From Thermoplasmatota archaeon (GTDB lineage Archaea > Thermoplasmatota > Penumbrarchaeia > Penumbrarchaeales > Penumbrarchaeaceae): a stretch of 10,286 nucleotides of DNA. Where the stretch lies: positions 1 to 10,286 of the forward strand of contig JAFGJI010000281.1 of NCBI GenBank assembly GCA_016929175.1, given 5' to 3'. The position numbers and the translations under genes were made by a program. Below, piece by piece: positions 1 through 7,092 of the stretch (position 1 is its first letter; every line of letters starts with the position of its first letter). The notes below the pieces were generated by a model, which had not been told where the DNA came from, made no database searches, and saw only the letters and a list, made by a program, of their open reading frames with translations.

Positions 1-22
1 GATGTCCTTAGATATTTCAAGC

Positions 23-721
23 TCATAGAGAGATATTCCGATACCTCTTCAGAAGACACCATATCCGCCCCTCTTTTTCTCCACCATCATAGACCACCAC
101 TCCGTTCTCCTTGATCTCCTCGATGATAGGGGAAGCGCCCTTTTCGAACTCTTCCTCCGTCATGAGGATGGGACTCATTCTATGCTGCGTCATTAAAGAA
201 GCTTTGGCAAGGAGGTCCATGAAACATTCACGGTGCTTACTGGGCCAAGACCTTTTCAGGAAAACCATATCTATATCGCTTTTAACCGAAGCTGTCCCTT
301 TGGCTGCTGATCCGAACAGGATGGCATAGGTGGGTTTTACTTTGGGAGCGGTCCTTTCCATCTCATCAAGGAGCTCTGCAATCTCATCCTTGATGTCATC
401 CTGCGGCACCTGATGTAAAAAAAGCGGAACATCGAACAACTCTTTTCTTGAGACCAGGTCCAGACATGTGCCCGAGGAGGGATGAAGGCTGAAATGGAAG
501 GTGAAAGGCTGAAGATGATAGTTTACCTGTCGACCTTTAATGTTCCTTTGAACGACCTTCTTTATAATACCCATCTCTTCAAGGTCCTTCAAGTATTCCT
601 GCTGGAGTGCGGGTTTTGAGATCTTTATGCGATCCGATAGCTCTGAAAGTGATAGCGGACCTCTGATAAGTTCATCCATTATCTGAATGGATCTCCTTCT
701 GAAGATCCTTTCAAGCATCAT
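23..721 (-). CDS. Winged-helix DNA-binding / nucleotidyltransferase fusion protein
   Basis: A 232-residue protein with two visible parts. Residues about 5-70 look like a winged helix: helices around IMDELIRG and SLSELSDRIKIS, a recognition helix near KPALQQEYLKDLEEMG, then a basic wing (KKVVQRNIKGRQVNYHL). Residues about 108-212 look like a minimal nucleotidyltransferase of the MNT/Pol-beta superfamily: strand AILFGS with G137-S138, then D149 and D151 in SDIDM, matching the GSx(10)DxD signature, followed by PILMTEEEF. Family members transfer nucleotides to proteins or small molecules; here the substrate is unknown. The third acidic residue normally found on a later strand is not evident, so activity is uncertain. 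A start at ATG 719-721 or the adjacent ATG 716-718 is equally possible; there is no Shine-Dalgarno, which suggests a leaderless transcript. A palindrome just upstream suggests autoregulation. Any HEPN partner would lie beyond the left edge. The fold is fairly sure, the function is not. Confidence 0.85.
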   Translation of the reverse strand: MMLERIFRRRSIQIMDELIRGPLSLSELSDRIKISKPALQQEYLKDLEEMGIIKKVVQRNIKGRQVNYHLQPFTFHFSLHPSSGTCLDLVSRKELFDVPLFLHQVPQDDIKDEIAELLDEMERTAPKVKPTYAILFGSAAKGTASVKSDIDMVFLKRSWPSKHRECFMDLLAKASLMTQHRMSPILMTEEEFEKGASPIIEEIKENGVVVYDGGEKEGRIWCLLKRYRNISL

Positions 722-727
722 AACGTT

Positions 728-751
728 TTAGGGTATTAGATAATAACCTAA
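728..751 (-). promoter_or_regulatory. 24-base palindrome, probable operator over the promoter of the HTH-nucleotidyltransferase gene
   Basis: The arms read TTAGG-G-TATTA and TAATA-A-CCTAA around a two-base GA centre, so ten of eleven arm positions pair and only the G733/A746 pair fails. The element ends seven bases upstream of the ATG at 721. On the minus strand it overlaps a TATA-like stretch (CTTATTAG, about 748-755) placed about 25-30 bases from the start codon. A protein bound here would block transcription. The dyad is directly visible; its role as an operator for the adjacent winged-helix protein is inferred. Confidence 0.55.
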
Positions 752-797
752 TAAGTCTTTCCTTCTTCTTCGGACCGTATCCTTGAATTGGGTCCGA

Positions 798-1355
798 TCA
801 ATCGACCGGACAGAGCAGACATTCCCTTATCTCGGATGCAAGGATGTCGGTCTCCTCCTCCAGCATGGTCTTTGCACACTGATGGCAGGTCTCGTCCGAC
901 CTCATCGGCTGGTCGATGACCAGTCTCGGAAGCCTCTCTCCGACCTTGAGCTCCCCCGAGCGCAGGCTCTCTCTTATGTTCTGCATGAGGGCCATGTTCT
1001 TGCTTATCAGTCTGGCATGGTTGAGGAAGACCACCATTGCGGCAACTGCGGGTTTGGGTTCCAGGTTGGGGAATGTGAAGAAGGCCTCTCCTTCCTTGTA
1101 TCTTATCCTGACGAGAGGATGCTTGAAGTTCATCATCTCGAGCAGGGTCACATCGATGATGTTCCAGATATCAAGCTCCCACAGGTCGACATTGTTCTCC
1201 GTAGCTCGCATGAAGAGAGAGGGTTTGGCCTTTTGCATCTGTACAAAGGCCATTCTTCTGTTGGTCAGAAGCAGGTATCCATCGGTCACATCCCCGCGTA
1301 TTATCATGTGGGACGGCTCCTCCCACACCACAAGCTCGTCGTTTTTCAGGTTCAT
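798..1355 (-). CDS. PH/GRAM-like domain protein with C-terminal double CxxC (putative zinc-binding)
   Basis: A 185-residue soluble protein with no signal peptide or membrane helix. Residues about 3-118 have the strand pattern of a PH/GRAM-like domain: DELVVWEEP, then GYLLLTNRRMAFVQM (a typical 'GxLxLTxxRhxFV' hairpin), VRIRYKEGEAFFTF, and a closing helix AVAAMVVFLNHARLI. The C-terminal tail has C157-x2-C160 and C179-x2-C182, spaced as a small zinc-binding knuckle. PH-like folds bind lipids, peptides or partners; no specific role can be assigned. The open frame extends upstream to an ATG at 1431-1433 (211 residues), but the ATG at 1353-1355 is preceded at 7 bases by AGGAGGT, the best ribosome binding site in the window, and the domain starts directly after it. 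The gene follows the TPR gene on the same strand after 135 bases, or 57 if the upstream start is used. Certain as a gene; the fold assignment is moderate. Confidence 0.85.
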   Translation of the reverse strand: MNLKNDELVVWEEPSHMIIRGDVTDGYLLLTNRRMAFVQMQKAKPSLFMRATENNVDLWELDIWNIIDVTLLEMMNFKHPLVRIRYKEGEAFFTFPNLEPKPAVAAMVVFLNHARLISKNMALMQNIRESLRSGELKVGERLPRLVIDQPMRSDETCHQCAKTMLEEETDILASEIRECLLCPVD

Positions 1356-1362
1356 TTTGCAT

Positions 1363-1369
1363 ACCTCCT
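1363..1369 (-). promoter_or_regulatory. Strong Shine-Dalgarno AGGAGGT that decides the start of the PH-like gene
   Basis: The minus strand reads AGGAGGT, 7 bases before ATG 1353-1355. It matches the anti-Shine-Dalgarno of archaeal 16S rRNA. The upstream in-frame ATG at 1433 has no such sequence, so this site favours the 185-residue product. Confidence 0.8.
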
Positions 1370-1445
1370 GAAATTTTTTATATTCAGTGGGGAGAAGGAT
1401 ATTATGGGTGGCATTAACCTTGGTGCCTGACATTTCATGCTGGCG

Positions 1446-1455
1446 TTTTTAAAAA
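1446..1455 (-). promoter_or_regulatory. Candidate TATA box for the PH-like gene (TTTTTAAAAA)
   Basis: The self-complementary TTTTTAAAAA would place transcription start near 1425, giving a leader of about 70 bases that includes the Shine-Dalgarno at 1363-1369 and excluding the upstream ATG at 1433. Its T5 run could also help terminate the preceding TPR gene, whose stop lies 35 bases upstream. A second AT-rich stretch, TATAAAAAATTT at 1371-1382, is an alternative but would start transcription at the ATG itself and leave the Shine-Dalgarno unused. Confidence 0.4.
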
Positions 1456-1490
1456 GATCACGATCCTTCATCCGTCCCCGAACAAAGACC

Positions 1491-2393
1491 TCAGAGGTAT
1501 GTGCTCTCCCTCTTCACCTTTCTCATCAATGCGGAATTCCCGGAAAGTTCCCGATAGTATCCCTGCAGATCGGGGTCAGAGGGATCGATCTTCAGACCTC
1601 TATCGCAAACCTCCCTTGCCTTCTGGTGTTCCCCCGATCTCTGATATGCCCTTATCATGGCCTTCATACCATCGATATAATTCTCATCAAGCTCGAGGGC
1701 CTTCTGAAGGCAGGAAAGGCTTTCCTCGATCCTTCCGGTTTGAAGATGCGCCTCGGCCCGTTCGAGGAATATCTCCTTGCAGGGTTTCTTCGGGGTCAAC
1801 CTGTCCAGAACATACTGTGATGCGTCATGGTCGCCAAGAATGGTCCGGTAGGCAGCAGCAAGCTTCACTCCAAGGGGTATGTCGCTTGCCTTCTGATTCC
1901 TCGCGGCCTTGTTGAGGATCTCCCTGATCTCCTTATCATCGGCCTTCTTCCTCCTTGAAAGAAGCTCCGCCTTCCTGATGTATACGATCGTATCCTTCCT
2001 GTCGATCCCCAGAAGGGCATCGTATGTCTCGAGCTCGCTGCCGAACTCCCCCTTGGCAGAATATATGCTGGCTTTCATGAGAAGGGCCCGCCTCCTGTTC
2101 TTGAACATCTTCTCATTGCTTTCTATCAGAGAGATCGCCTCGTCGAAGCTTCCGATATTGATATAGGATTGGACCGTCATGTTGAAGATCTCGCCGACGT
2201 CCGCCACCCTCCCGGAAAGATAGAGGTCGGTCGTAAGGTCGTACTCAACAAGGAGATAATCCAGTGCCAGCCTGAATTTCCTTGCCGAGGTTGCGTAGTC
2301 CCCCTGCTCGTAGGCGAGGTACCCCTGCTCCATTATATCCGCTACCTTTTCGTTGAGTTCACCTACCTCTCTCCTTCTGTCGAACAATCCCAT
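1491..2393 (-). CDS. TPR-repeat protein
   Basis: A 300-residue soluble protein made almost entirely of helical hairpins. Clear tetratricopeptide units lie at about residues 17-50 (GYLAYEQGDYATSARKFRLA), 68-100 (SYINIGSFDEAISLI), 101-134 (LLMKASIYSAKGEFGSELET), 205-238 (AEAHLQTGRIEESLSCLQKA) and 239-272 (IRAYQRSGEHQKAREVCDRG, ending in the typical KIDPSD). The stretch between about 136 and 204 is helical but degenerate and may hold one or two more. There is no signal peptide or membrane segment, so it should act in the cytoplasm as a protein-protein scaffold; no catalytic domain is visible. The ATG at 2391-2393 has no Shine-Dalgarno, and a TATA-like sequence about 25-30 bases upstream implies a leaderless or nearly leaderless transcript. 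It lies 135 bases downstream of the integrin-like gene on the same strand, so a link to the cytoplasmic tail of that protein is possible but unproven. Confidence 0.93.
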   Translation of the reverse strand: MGLFDRRREVGELNEKVADIMEQGYLAYEQGDYATSARKFRLALDYLLVEYDLTTDLYLSGRVADVGEIFNMTVQSYINIGSFDEAISLIESNEKMFKNRRRALLMKASIYSAKGEFGSELETYDALLGIDRKDTIVYIRKAELLSRRKKADDKEIREILNKAARNQKASDIPLGVKLAAAYRTILGDHDASQYVLDRLTPKKPCKEIFLERAEAHLQTGRIEESLSCLQKALELDENYIDGMKAMIRAYQRSGEHQKAREVCDRGLKIDPSDPDLQGYYRELSGNSALMRKVKRESTYL

Positions 2394-2411
2394 GTGCCCA
2401 GGATGGGGTCT

Positions 2412-2427
2412 CTTATTTTATTAAACC
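2412..2427 (-). promoter_or_regulatory. Putative TATA box of the TPR gene
   Basis: The minus strand reads GGTTTAATAAAATAAG, with core TTTAATAA at 2418-2425. The centre is about 28 bases before the ATG at 2393, so transcription would start at or just before the start codon. Confidence 0.5.
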
Positions 2428-2528
2428 TGTGCTGGATGGGTGCCGATGGACCGATCTTACTGGATAACTCCGACCGGGGTCAGGAAGATGCCACTCACCC
2501 GGGATCTCCCTGGCATAACCTCCGGGGC

Positions 2529-5500
2529 TTACGAGACACCATCGGGCCCTTCGGCCTCCAGGAACTTCTCGTCATCACCGGCCATCTCATCGTATTCCAG
2601 ATCATCGTCCGTCCTTTCAACAACATCCATCCTGGCCTCACCTGCATTCCGGGGGAGGACGCTCTTGATGATCACCCATAATACCAAAGAGACAACGATA
2701 AAGGATACTATGATGAGCAGTATGGAAACGATATCTATCGGCCCCCCTTCCCCATCTTCCCCTCCATCGGGAGGAAGGGCCGCATCTTCGATGACCTTCA
2801 GGGTAATGGATGCACTGACGTTGTGTCCGGGAGTACCGTCATCAACGAAGACCGTTATCCTGTGGTTTCCAAGGGTTTTCAGAAGAACCCCCCCCAATAC
2901 CTTTCCGCTCCCGAGATATCCATCCCTGTCAGAAGACCATGTGAACCTGAGTTCGGCAAATTCTCCCGATCCATCATCCGATGAACTGCTGGCATCTAGC
3001 TTCAAGAGCGTTCCGAGCCTGACACTGGTCCCATTCAGGGGAAGGTCAATGACTGCCATGGGTGCTCTGTCAACCTCCGGGACGACCCCCCTGAACAGGT
3101 AGATCCGGGACTCCGCCATGTTGCCGACAGCATCCGCTCCACGAAGCTGTACCAGGTTGTCTCCCGGAAGGATCAGGGGGGAGATCTCGTAATCCAGCTC
3201 CTCATGGACCCCTGTGCATCCGGCATTGGTCCAATCCGACCAGTTGCCTTCCTTCCCGGTCCTCCACTGAAGCGATGCACCATCCACCCCGGAACCCTCC
3301 ATCTCAGTGGCCTTGCAGAGTAACTTCCTGACCTCGCCCGCAGGCGAGGTTGAGGCTGTATCGGAAATGATGTTCAGGGAAGGCTCCTTCATATCCGTTC
3401 CGAGCTGGTTCGGACCGACCACAATGCTATTGCCACAGAGGTCCGAGGCCGACCAGGATATTGAGCCTTTCCAGTTCTCCGTGAGCGAAAGTAGGATATT
3501 GACCTCCACCTCAGAAGGACCCTCCAACCCATCTTCCAGAACCTCTATCCCTTCCTTGACGGAGACCCATTCTCCCCATCCGAAGGCATCCGTCACTTTG
3601 TACCAGATGGACCCGGTGTCCAATCCGGAGCCCGAACCGTACATCGTCGGGGGATCTCTCAGCAAGACCTCCAGCCTGGGGGTGGTCGTGTTGTACCATG
3701 CTTCGAGGGCCGAGAGGTCTATCTCTGGGGGGTCGTGGTCCGTATACCACCGAACCGATGCCGGAGAGGAGACATGTTCCACCCAATCCACGGCCACCAG
3801 GGAGATGTTGATGAGGTCCTTCCCCCCCGATGAGACCTCCGTGGTGTTCCCGGGGTAGTGGAGCATGTAGGACGGGATGAGGCTCATTCCTCCCCGGTCA
3901 TCCAGGTACCTCAGCGTGATTGAGGAGCTGACCTCCTGTTTTCCGAGATCGTCATTGGAATAGTATATCACGAGGGGGACAGCAACACCTTCGTCAAGGG
4001 GTATCATCCCCGTGGAAAGGGTGTCATCGATGTCATCCCAGTCAATGACAACCTCATCTCCCAGAAGCATCCTGGCCTTGCCGTCCCCGGACAGCGAGAA
4101 ACGGTAATGTCTAGTATCATCTACCATCAGCCATCCATGCCATCTCACACTGAAGGCAGCAGGTGTGAGCTTCTGCACATCAGGGCCCCAGTGCCCCCAG
4201 TCGAAGTATATCTCCCTGTCCATCTTCTGGTACGAATGGACGGAGAAATCCGGCATATCATAATAAGTGCCAGTCAAACCTCCCCGGGTCATTACGGGGA
4301 CCATGACGGACCTGTCATTGCTCATTCGGTATTCCCTCACACCGGAAGAGCCGTGATCTCCTTCTGGTCCAAGAGAGGAATTCCATTCCACGGCCCAGTG
4401 CCCATCATCGTCGAAAACGGAATCCCTGTTCGCGTCCTGTATTAATCTCAGGCCCTCCGGTGCATCTGGAGCGTCGTTGTCGATGACCACATTGAAGGAT
4501 ATCCCGCCGGAAATACTGGGGGTGGCCCCTATAACATCGGCTGGTGGGGCAACATTGAAGAACGGTTCTATGAGGTATTCCGATCGTTCGGCACCCGCCA
4601 GTAGATCCTCGAGGACCGTCCCCTCATCCTCGTAAACGACGCTGTCAACGAGCTCGCCGTTCCTTGATAGGGAGAGGCCCATATCGGCCGGGGGAACAAG
4701 CACTCCATCGCTGTCTGCATAGAAGATCCCCATTCCCGATGCCTGCAGAGACGAACCGGGTCTCTGCCAGTCGCCGATATAAGTGGCCTTTCCATCGATG
4801 AATGTGTCGCAACTCCCCCCCAGGAACACCCTGTTGTTGACGGCCAATGCGTCATGGAAAGTCCTTTCCACCGAATGGGACCCGTCATCGAGGGATATGT
4901 CGATGTCCCAGGGCCGGGCCAGGTCCGAGTACCAATCCATGGACACGGAAAAAGAGACACCGCCCGAGATGCCCTGATCAGAGATGCTGCAGGCCGAATT
5001 GTCGATGCTCACTACGGAGGGCCCATGATATGAGAATACACCACCTTCCCAGAGGAGGTGGGCGTCAACGGTCCCCTTTTCAAGGACGACCTCGATCCTT
5101 TCTATATTCTCCGCCCCATTCGTGTGAGAGAATGGAACGTCTATCGAGAACGGACCGTACCCTGGAAGCACCTTTCCATTGACGACAGCGCTCCCGGTGA
5201 TGGTCAGGTCTCTTACGGACATGACCGTTCCCGTGACAAAGGATGCCTCTCCGCAGCCCGGTCTGAGATTGTCGATGCCGTCGGCGGAGGGGGATCCTAC
5301 CAGGAGGTCATCCGCACCGTCGCCGTTTGCATCGAAAAGGGAAACGGAATACCCCGTGACGTCCTCGATCTCGGCCCCCCACAGGGAGAACTTCATGGGG
5401 GCCTTCTCGAGGTCAATGATCACCTTCTGCCGGGGAAATACCGTGCCATCATCGAAACCCATCACCATTCCGACGGATTGCAGGCCATCGACCTCCCTCC

Positions 5501-6854
5501 CGTGAGCTCCGATCACAAGCTCCTTGCGGGCATCCCCGTCAATATCCCCCACATCGAAGGCCGACCCTATGGAATCCCCTGGATGGTCAACGGTGGATGC
5601 CATCGCCCCGATGATCATGATATCGTGCACCTCCTCCGCACGCATGACCGTGGGGAACTTGGAGATGTCACCCCCCCAGAACACGAATATCTCACCAGCA
5701 CCAGGTTTTTTGTTCAATAATCCGTCCGCATCGGGGGCACCCGCTATGATGTCGTCCGATCCATCCTGGTTTATGTCCTCGATGACAAGGCCTCTTCCGA
5801 GATGATCGTATGCATCCTGCCCGAAAATAAGGGGCCTACAGCCGACCAGGGACCCTATCTTACGGTTCCCGCGGAAGGCCGAGGTGTTGAAGTATACGAA
5901 AAGTGCTCCGGTCTGGGTAAAACCTCTATCCTCGTCCGAGAGGAGTGGGGCGCCAATTATCAGGTCCTTTTTTCCGTCATCGTTGAGGTCCCCCACAGCC
6001 ATTGTCTGTCCGAAATCACCGGGAACTGCGGTCGAATTGGGGTCAAGCTGAAGGTATGTGAACTCCGTTCCGAAGGAGAGTTTGGGGTAGCCGCCCCAGA
6101 CAGCGAACACCTTGTTCCACCCGTGGAACGAGAACAGAAGATCGTCTGAACCGTCCCCGTCCATATCCTCAAGGATGACATTGTGGCCAAGTTTTGTACC
6201 CTGAACCGTGGTTGTGACCAGACCGGATATTATACCGAAATCCTCCCTCCGCAGAAATCCTATCGGATCTCCGTTGGGCTCGGCATTCCCCGCCTTGTAG
6301 AGAATGATCTCCTTTTCCCATCCCGTTGCGTTCCCCCAGAGAAGGTAAACCTTGCCCGAATCCCCCTGTTTCGGCATTCCAAGGGCCATATCGGTGAACC
6401 CGTCGTCGTTCAGGTCTCCGGCCGTGATCGATGATAACAGGTAAGAACCAGGGCTGGTTGCCTTTATGGTTATATCCGGATCGGCCTCTTCCAGATCGAT
6501 GTTGCCGCCCGGCAGCGATGAGTTCCCGTACCAGATGTAGCAGACCCCCGCATGCTGTTCCCCCTCGGGAGAGTAGAGGCGGGGGGCGGACATGACAATG
6601 TCCTCGATGCCATCCCCGTTGACGTCGGCGTGACCGACGAATTCTCCCAGTTTCCCCTGGGGGCTTTCAGAACCGCTGCCCAGGAACGTTGCGAACGCGG
6701 AATCCGCGATGGGATAATGACCATCAAGGGCACTGGTTCTCGTAATTTCGGGGTTGGCTCCGGCCGAAACGTGAGATGTCAGGGGGTGGAGGAGCATCAA
6801 TAGCAGGATCGAAATCGATATGACTCCCGATACCAAGTGATCGATATTTGCCAT
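2529..6854 (-). CDS. Integrin-alpha-like FG-GAP / PA14 / Ig-like type I membrane protein
   Basis: A 1441-residue predicted surface protein. Residues 1 to about 32 form a signal peptide (hydrophobic VISISILLLMLLHPL, likely cleaved near SAGA). Seven calcium-loop FG-GAP repeats follow, with DxDxDG-type loops starting at residues 77, 147, 230, 289, 360, 437 and 508, as in a seven-bladed beta-propeller. Residues about 548-850 are beta-rich modules with no family I recognise. A PA14-like domain, usually carbohydrate-binding, spans about 857-1001 (GLTGTYYD, then FSVRWHGWL, YRFSLSGDGKARMLL). Ig-like modules follow, the last (about 1263-1355) PKD/cadherin-like. A Pro/Gly/Glu linker leads to one transmembrane helix (about 1374-1397) and a 44-residue acidic tail. 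No enzyme motif is visible, so an adhesion or envelope role is inferred. The start at ATG 6852-6854 is chosen because GGGGGG lies 5 bases upstream and the signal peptide follows; the frame stays open to 6962. Confidence 0.93.
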   Translation of the reverse strand: MANIDHLVSGVISISILLLMLLHPLTSHVSAGANPEITRTSALDGHYPIADSAFATFLGSGSESPQGKLGEFVGHADVNGDGIEDIVMSAPRLYSPEGEQHAGVCYIWYGNSSLPGGNIDLEEADPDITIKATSPGSYLLSSITAGDLNDDGFTDMALGMPKQGDSGKVYLLWGNATGWEKEIILYKAGNAEPNGDPIGFLRREDFGIISGLVTTTVQGTKLGHNVILEDMDGDGSDDLLFSFHGWNKVFAVWGGYPKLSFGTEFTYLQLDPNSTAVPGDFGQTMAVGDLNDDGKKDLIIGAPLLSDEDRGFTQTGALFVYFNTSAFRGNRKIGSLVGCRPLIFGQDAYDHLGRGLVIEDINQDGSDDIIAGAPDADGLLNKKPGAGEIFVFWGGDISKFPTVMRAEEVHDIMIIGAMASTVDHPGDSIGSAFDVGDIDGDARKELVIGAHGREVDGLQSVGMVMGFDDGTVFPRQKVIIDLEKAPMKFSLWGAEIEDVTGYSVSLFDANGDGADDLLVGSPSADGIDNLRPGCGEASFVTGTVMSVRDLTITGSAVVNGKVLPGYGPFSIDVPFSHTNGAENIERIEVVLEKGTVDAHLLWEGGVFSYHGPSVVSIDNSACSISDQGISGGVSFSVSMDWYSDLARPWDIDISLDDGSHSVERTFHDALAVNNRVFLGGSCDTFIDGKATYIGDWQRPGSSLQASGMGIFYADSDGVLVPPADMGLSLSRNGELVDSVVYEDEGTVLEDLLAGAERSEYLIEPFFNVAPPADVIGATPSISGGISFNVVIDNDAPDAPEGLRLIQDANRDSVFDDDGHWAVEWNSSLGPEGDHGSSGVREYRMSNDRSVMVPVMTRGGLTGTYYDMPDFSVHSYQKMDREIYFDWGHWGPDVQKLTPAAFSVRWHGWLMVDDTRHYRFSLSGDGKARMLLGDEVVIDWDDIDDTLSTGMIPLDEGVAVPLVIYYSNDDLGKQEVSSSITLRYLDDRGGMSLIPSYMLHYPGNTTEVSSGGKDLINISLVAVDWVEHVSSPASVRWYTDHDPPEIDLSALEAWYNTTTPRLEVLLRDPPTMYGSGSGLDTGSIWYKVTDAFGWGEWVSVKEGIEVLEDGLEGPSEVEVNILLSLTENWKGSISWSASDLCGNSIVVGPNQLGTDMKEPSLNIISDTASTSPAGEVRKLLCKATEMEGSGVDGASLQWRTGKEGNWSDWTNAGCTGVHEELDYEISPLILPGDNLVQLRGADAVGNMAESRIYLFRGVVPEVDRAPMAVIDLPLNGTSVRLGTLLKLDASSSSDDGSGEFAELRFTWSSDRDGYLGSGKVLGGVLLKTLGNHRITVFVDDGTPGHNVSASITLKVIEDAALPPDGGEDGEGGPIDIVSILLIIVSFIVVSLVLWVIIKSVLPRNAGEARMDVVERTDDDLEYDEMAGDDEKFLEAEGPDGVS
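5235..6677 (-). repeat. Seven FG-GAP repeats (beta-propeller region)
   Basis: The repeats are visible as seven calcium-binding loops: DVNGDGIED, DLNDDGFTD, DMDGDGSDD, DLNDDGKKD, DINQDGSDD, DIDGDARKE and DANGDGADD, spaced 70, 83, 59, 71, 77 and 71 residues. Most are followed by a hydrophobic strand ending in GAP, GMP, GSP or GAH. Seven units is the number used in integrin alpha propellers. Loop six has lost the second glycine (DIDGDA) and the last Asp (to Glu), which may weaken calcium binding. Confidence 0.88.
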
Positions 6855-6859
6855 CTTTA

Positions 6860-6916
6860 CCCCCCGGTACAGTATTGGGACAGATGAAAATGACAGCGGG
6901 CTCCTTCCGTATTTAG
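6860..6916 (-). promoter_or_regulatory. Promoter and ribosome binding site of the integrin-like gene
   Basis: On the minus strand, CTAAATAC (6909-6916) is a TATA-like core that would start transcription near 6886 and give a leader of about 32 bases. GGGGGGT (6859-6865) lies just before the ATG and pairs with the anti-Shine-Dalgarno through one G-U wobble. An alternative AT-rich site, CAATAATT, lies at about 6971-6978. Confidence 0.45.
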
Positions 6917-7024
6917 AATTTCCTGAACAGTACCGTATCGAGAAGGTCTGATATGGTGTCATCCCCGATCAATTATTGAGTGGGGGGCGGTTTTCCACCC
7001 TACGAACGTGGGGGGTTCAAAAAT

Positions 7025-7092
7025 CATTAAATAATCCCTGAAATCTACCATATCAGGGAAAATTTGCCCATTTTCTCATGCGGGGGATACGG
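7025..7092 (+). promoter_or_regulatory. Promoter and ribosome binding site of the PPC-repeat gene
   Basis: CATTAAATA (7025-7033) is a good archaeal TATA-like box; its core TTAAATA recurs exactly ahead of the small gene at 9825. It predicts transcription start near 7056 and a leader of about 37 bases. GGGGG at 7082-7086 lies 6 bases before ATG 7093, like the GGGGGG used by the divergent gene. The earlier ATG at 7078 has no ribosome binding site. Confidence 0.5.
7035..7059. repeat. Inverted repeat next to the PPC-repeat gene start site
   Basis: TCCCTGA (7035-7041) and TCAGGGA (7053-7059) are perfect 7-base complementary arms around an 11-base spacer. The element begins directly after the TATA-like box and reaches the predicted transcription start. 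That position fits an operator; a hairpin in the message is less likely because most of it would lie upstream of the start site. Confidence 0.5.

Noticed and set aside
783..1430. Plus-strand open frame of 215 codons opposite the PH-like gene
   Set aside because: It is the antisense shadow of the PH-like gene, which has a strong Shine-Dalgarno and a sensible fold; the plus-strand product has no domain pattern and no promoter or ribosome binding site.
1356..1433. N-terminal extension of the PH-like protein to the ATG at 1433
   Set aside because: The added 26 residues are not part of the domain, the ATG lacks a ribosome binding site, and the better TATA candidate (1446-1455) would start transcription downstream of it.
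5058..5720. Plus-strand open frame of 220 codons inside the integrin-like gene
   Set aside because: It lies antisense to the FG-GAP coding region. The GC-rich code produces many long shadow frames here, and the product has irregular composition without a start signal.
6855..6962. N-terminal extension of the integrin-like protein by 36 residues
   Set aside because: It would place polar residues ahead of the signal peptide and ignore the GGGGGG site before ATG 6854.
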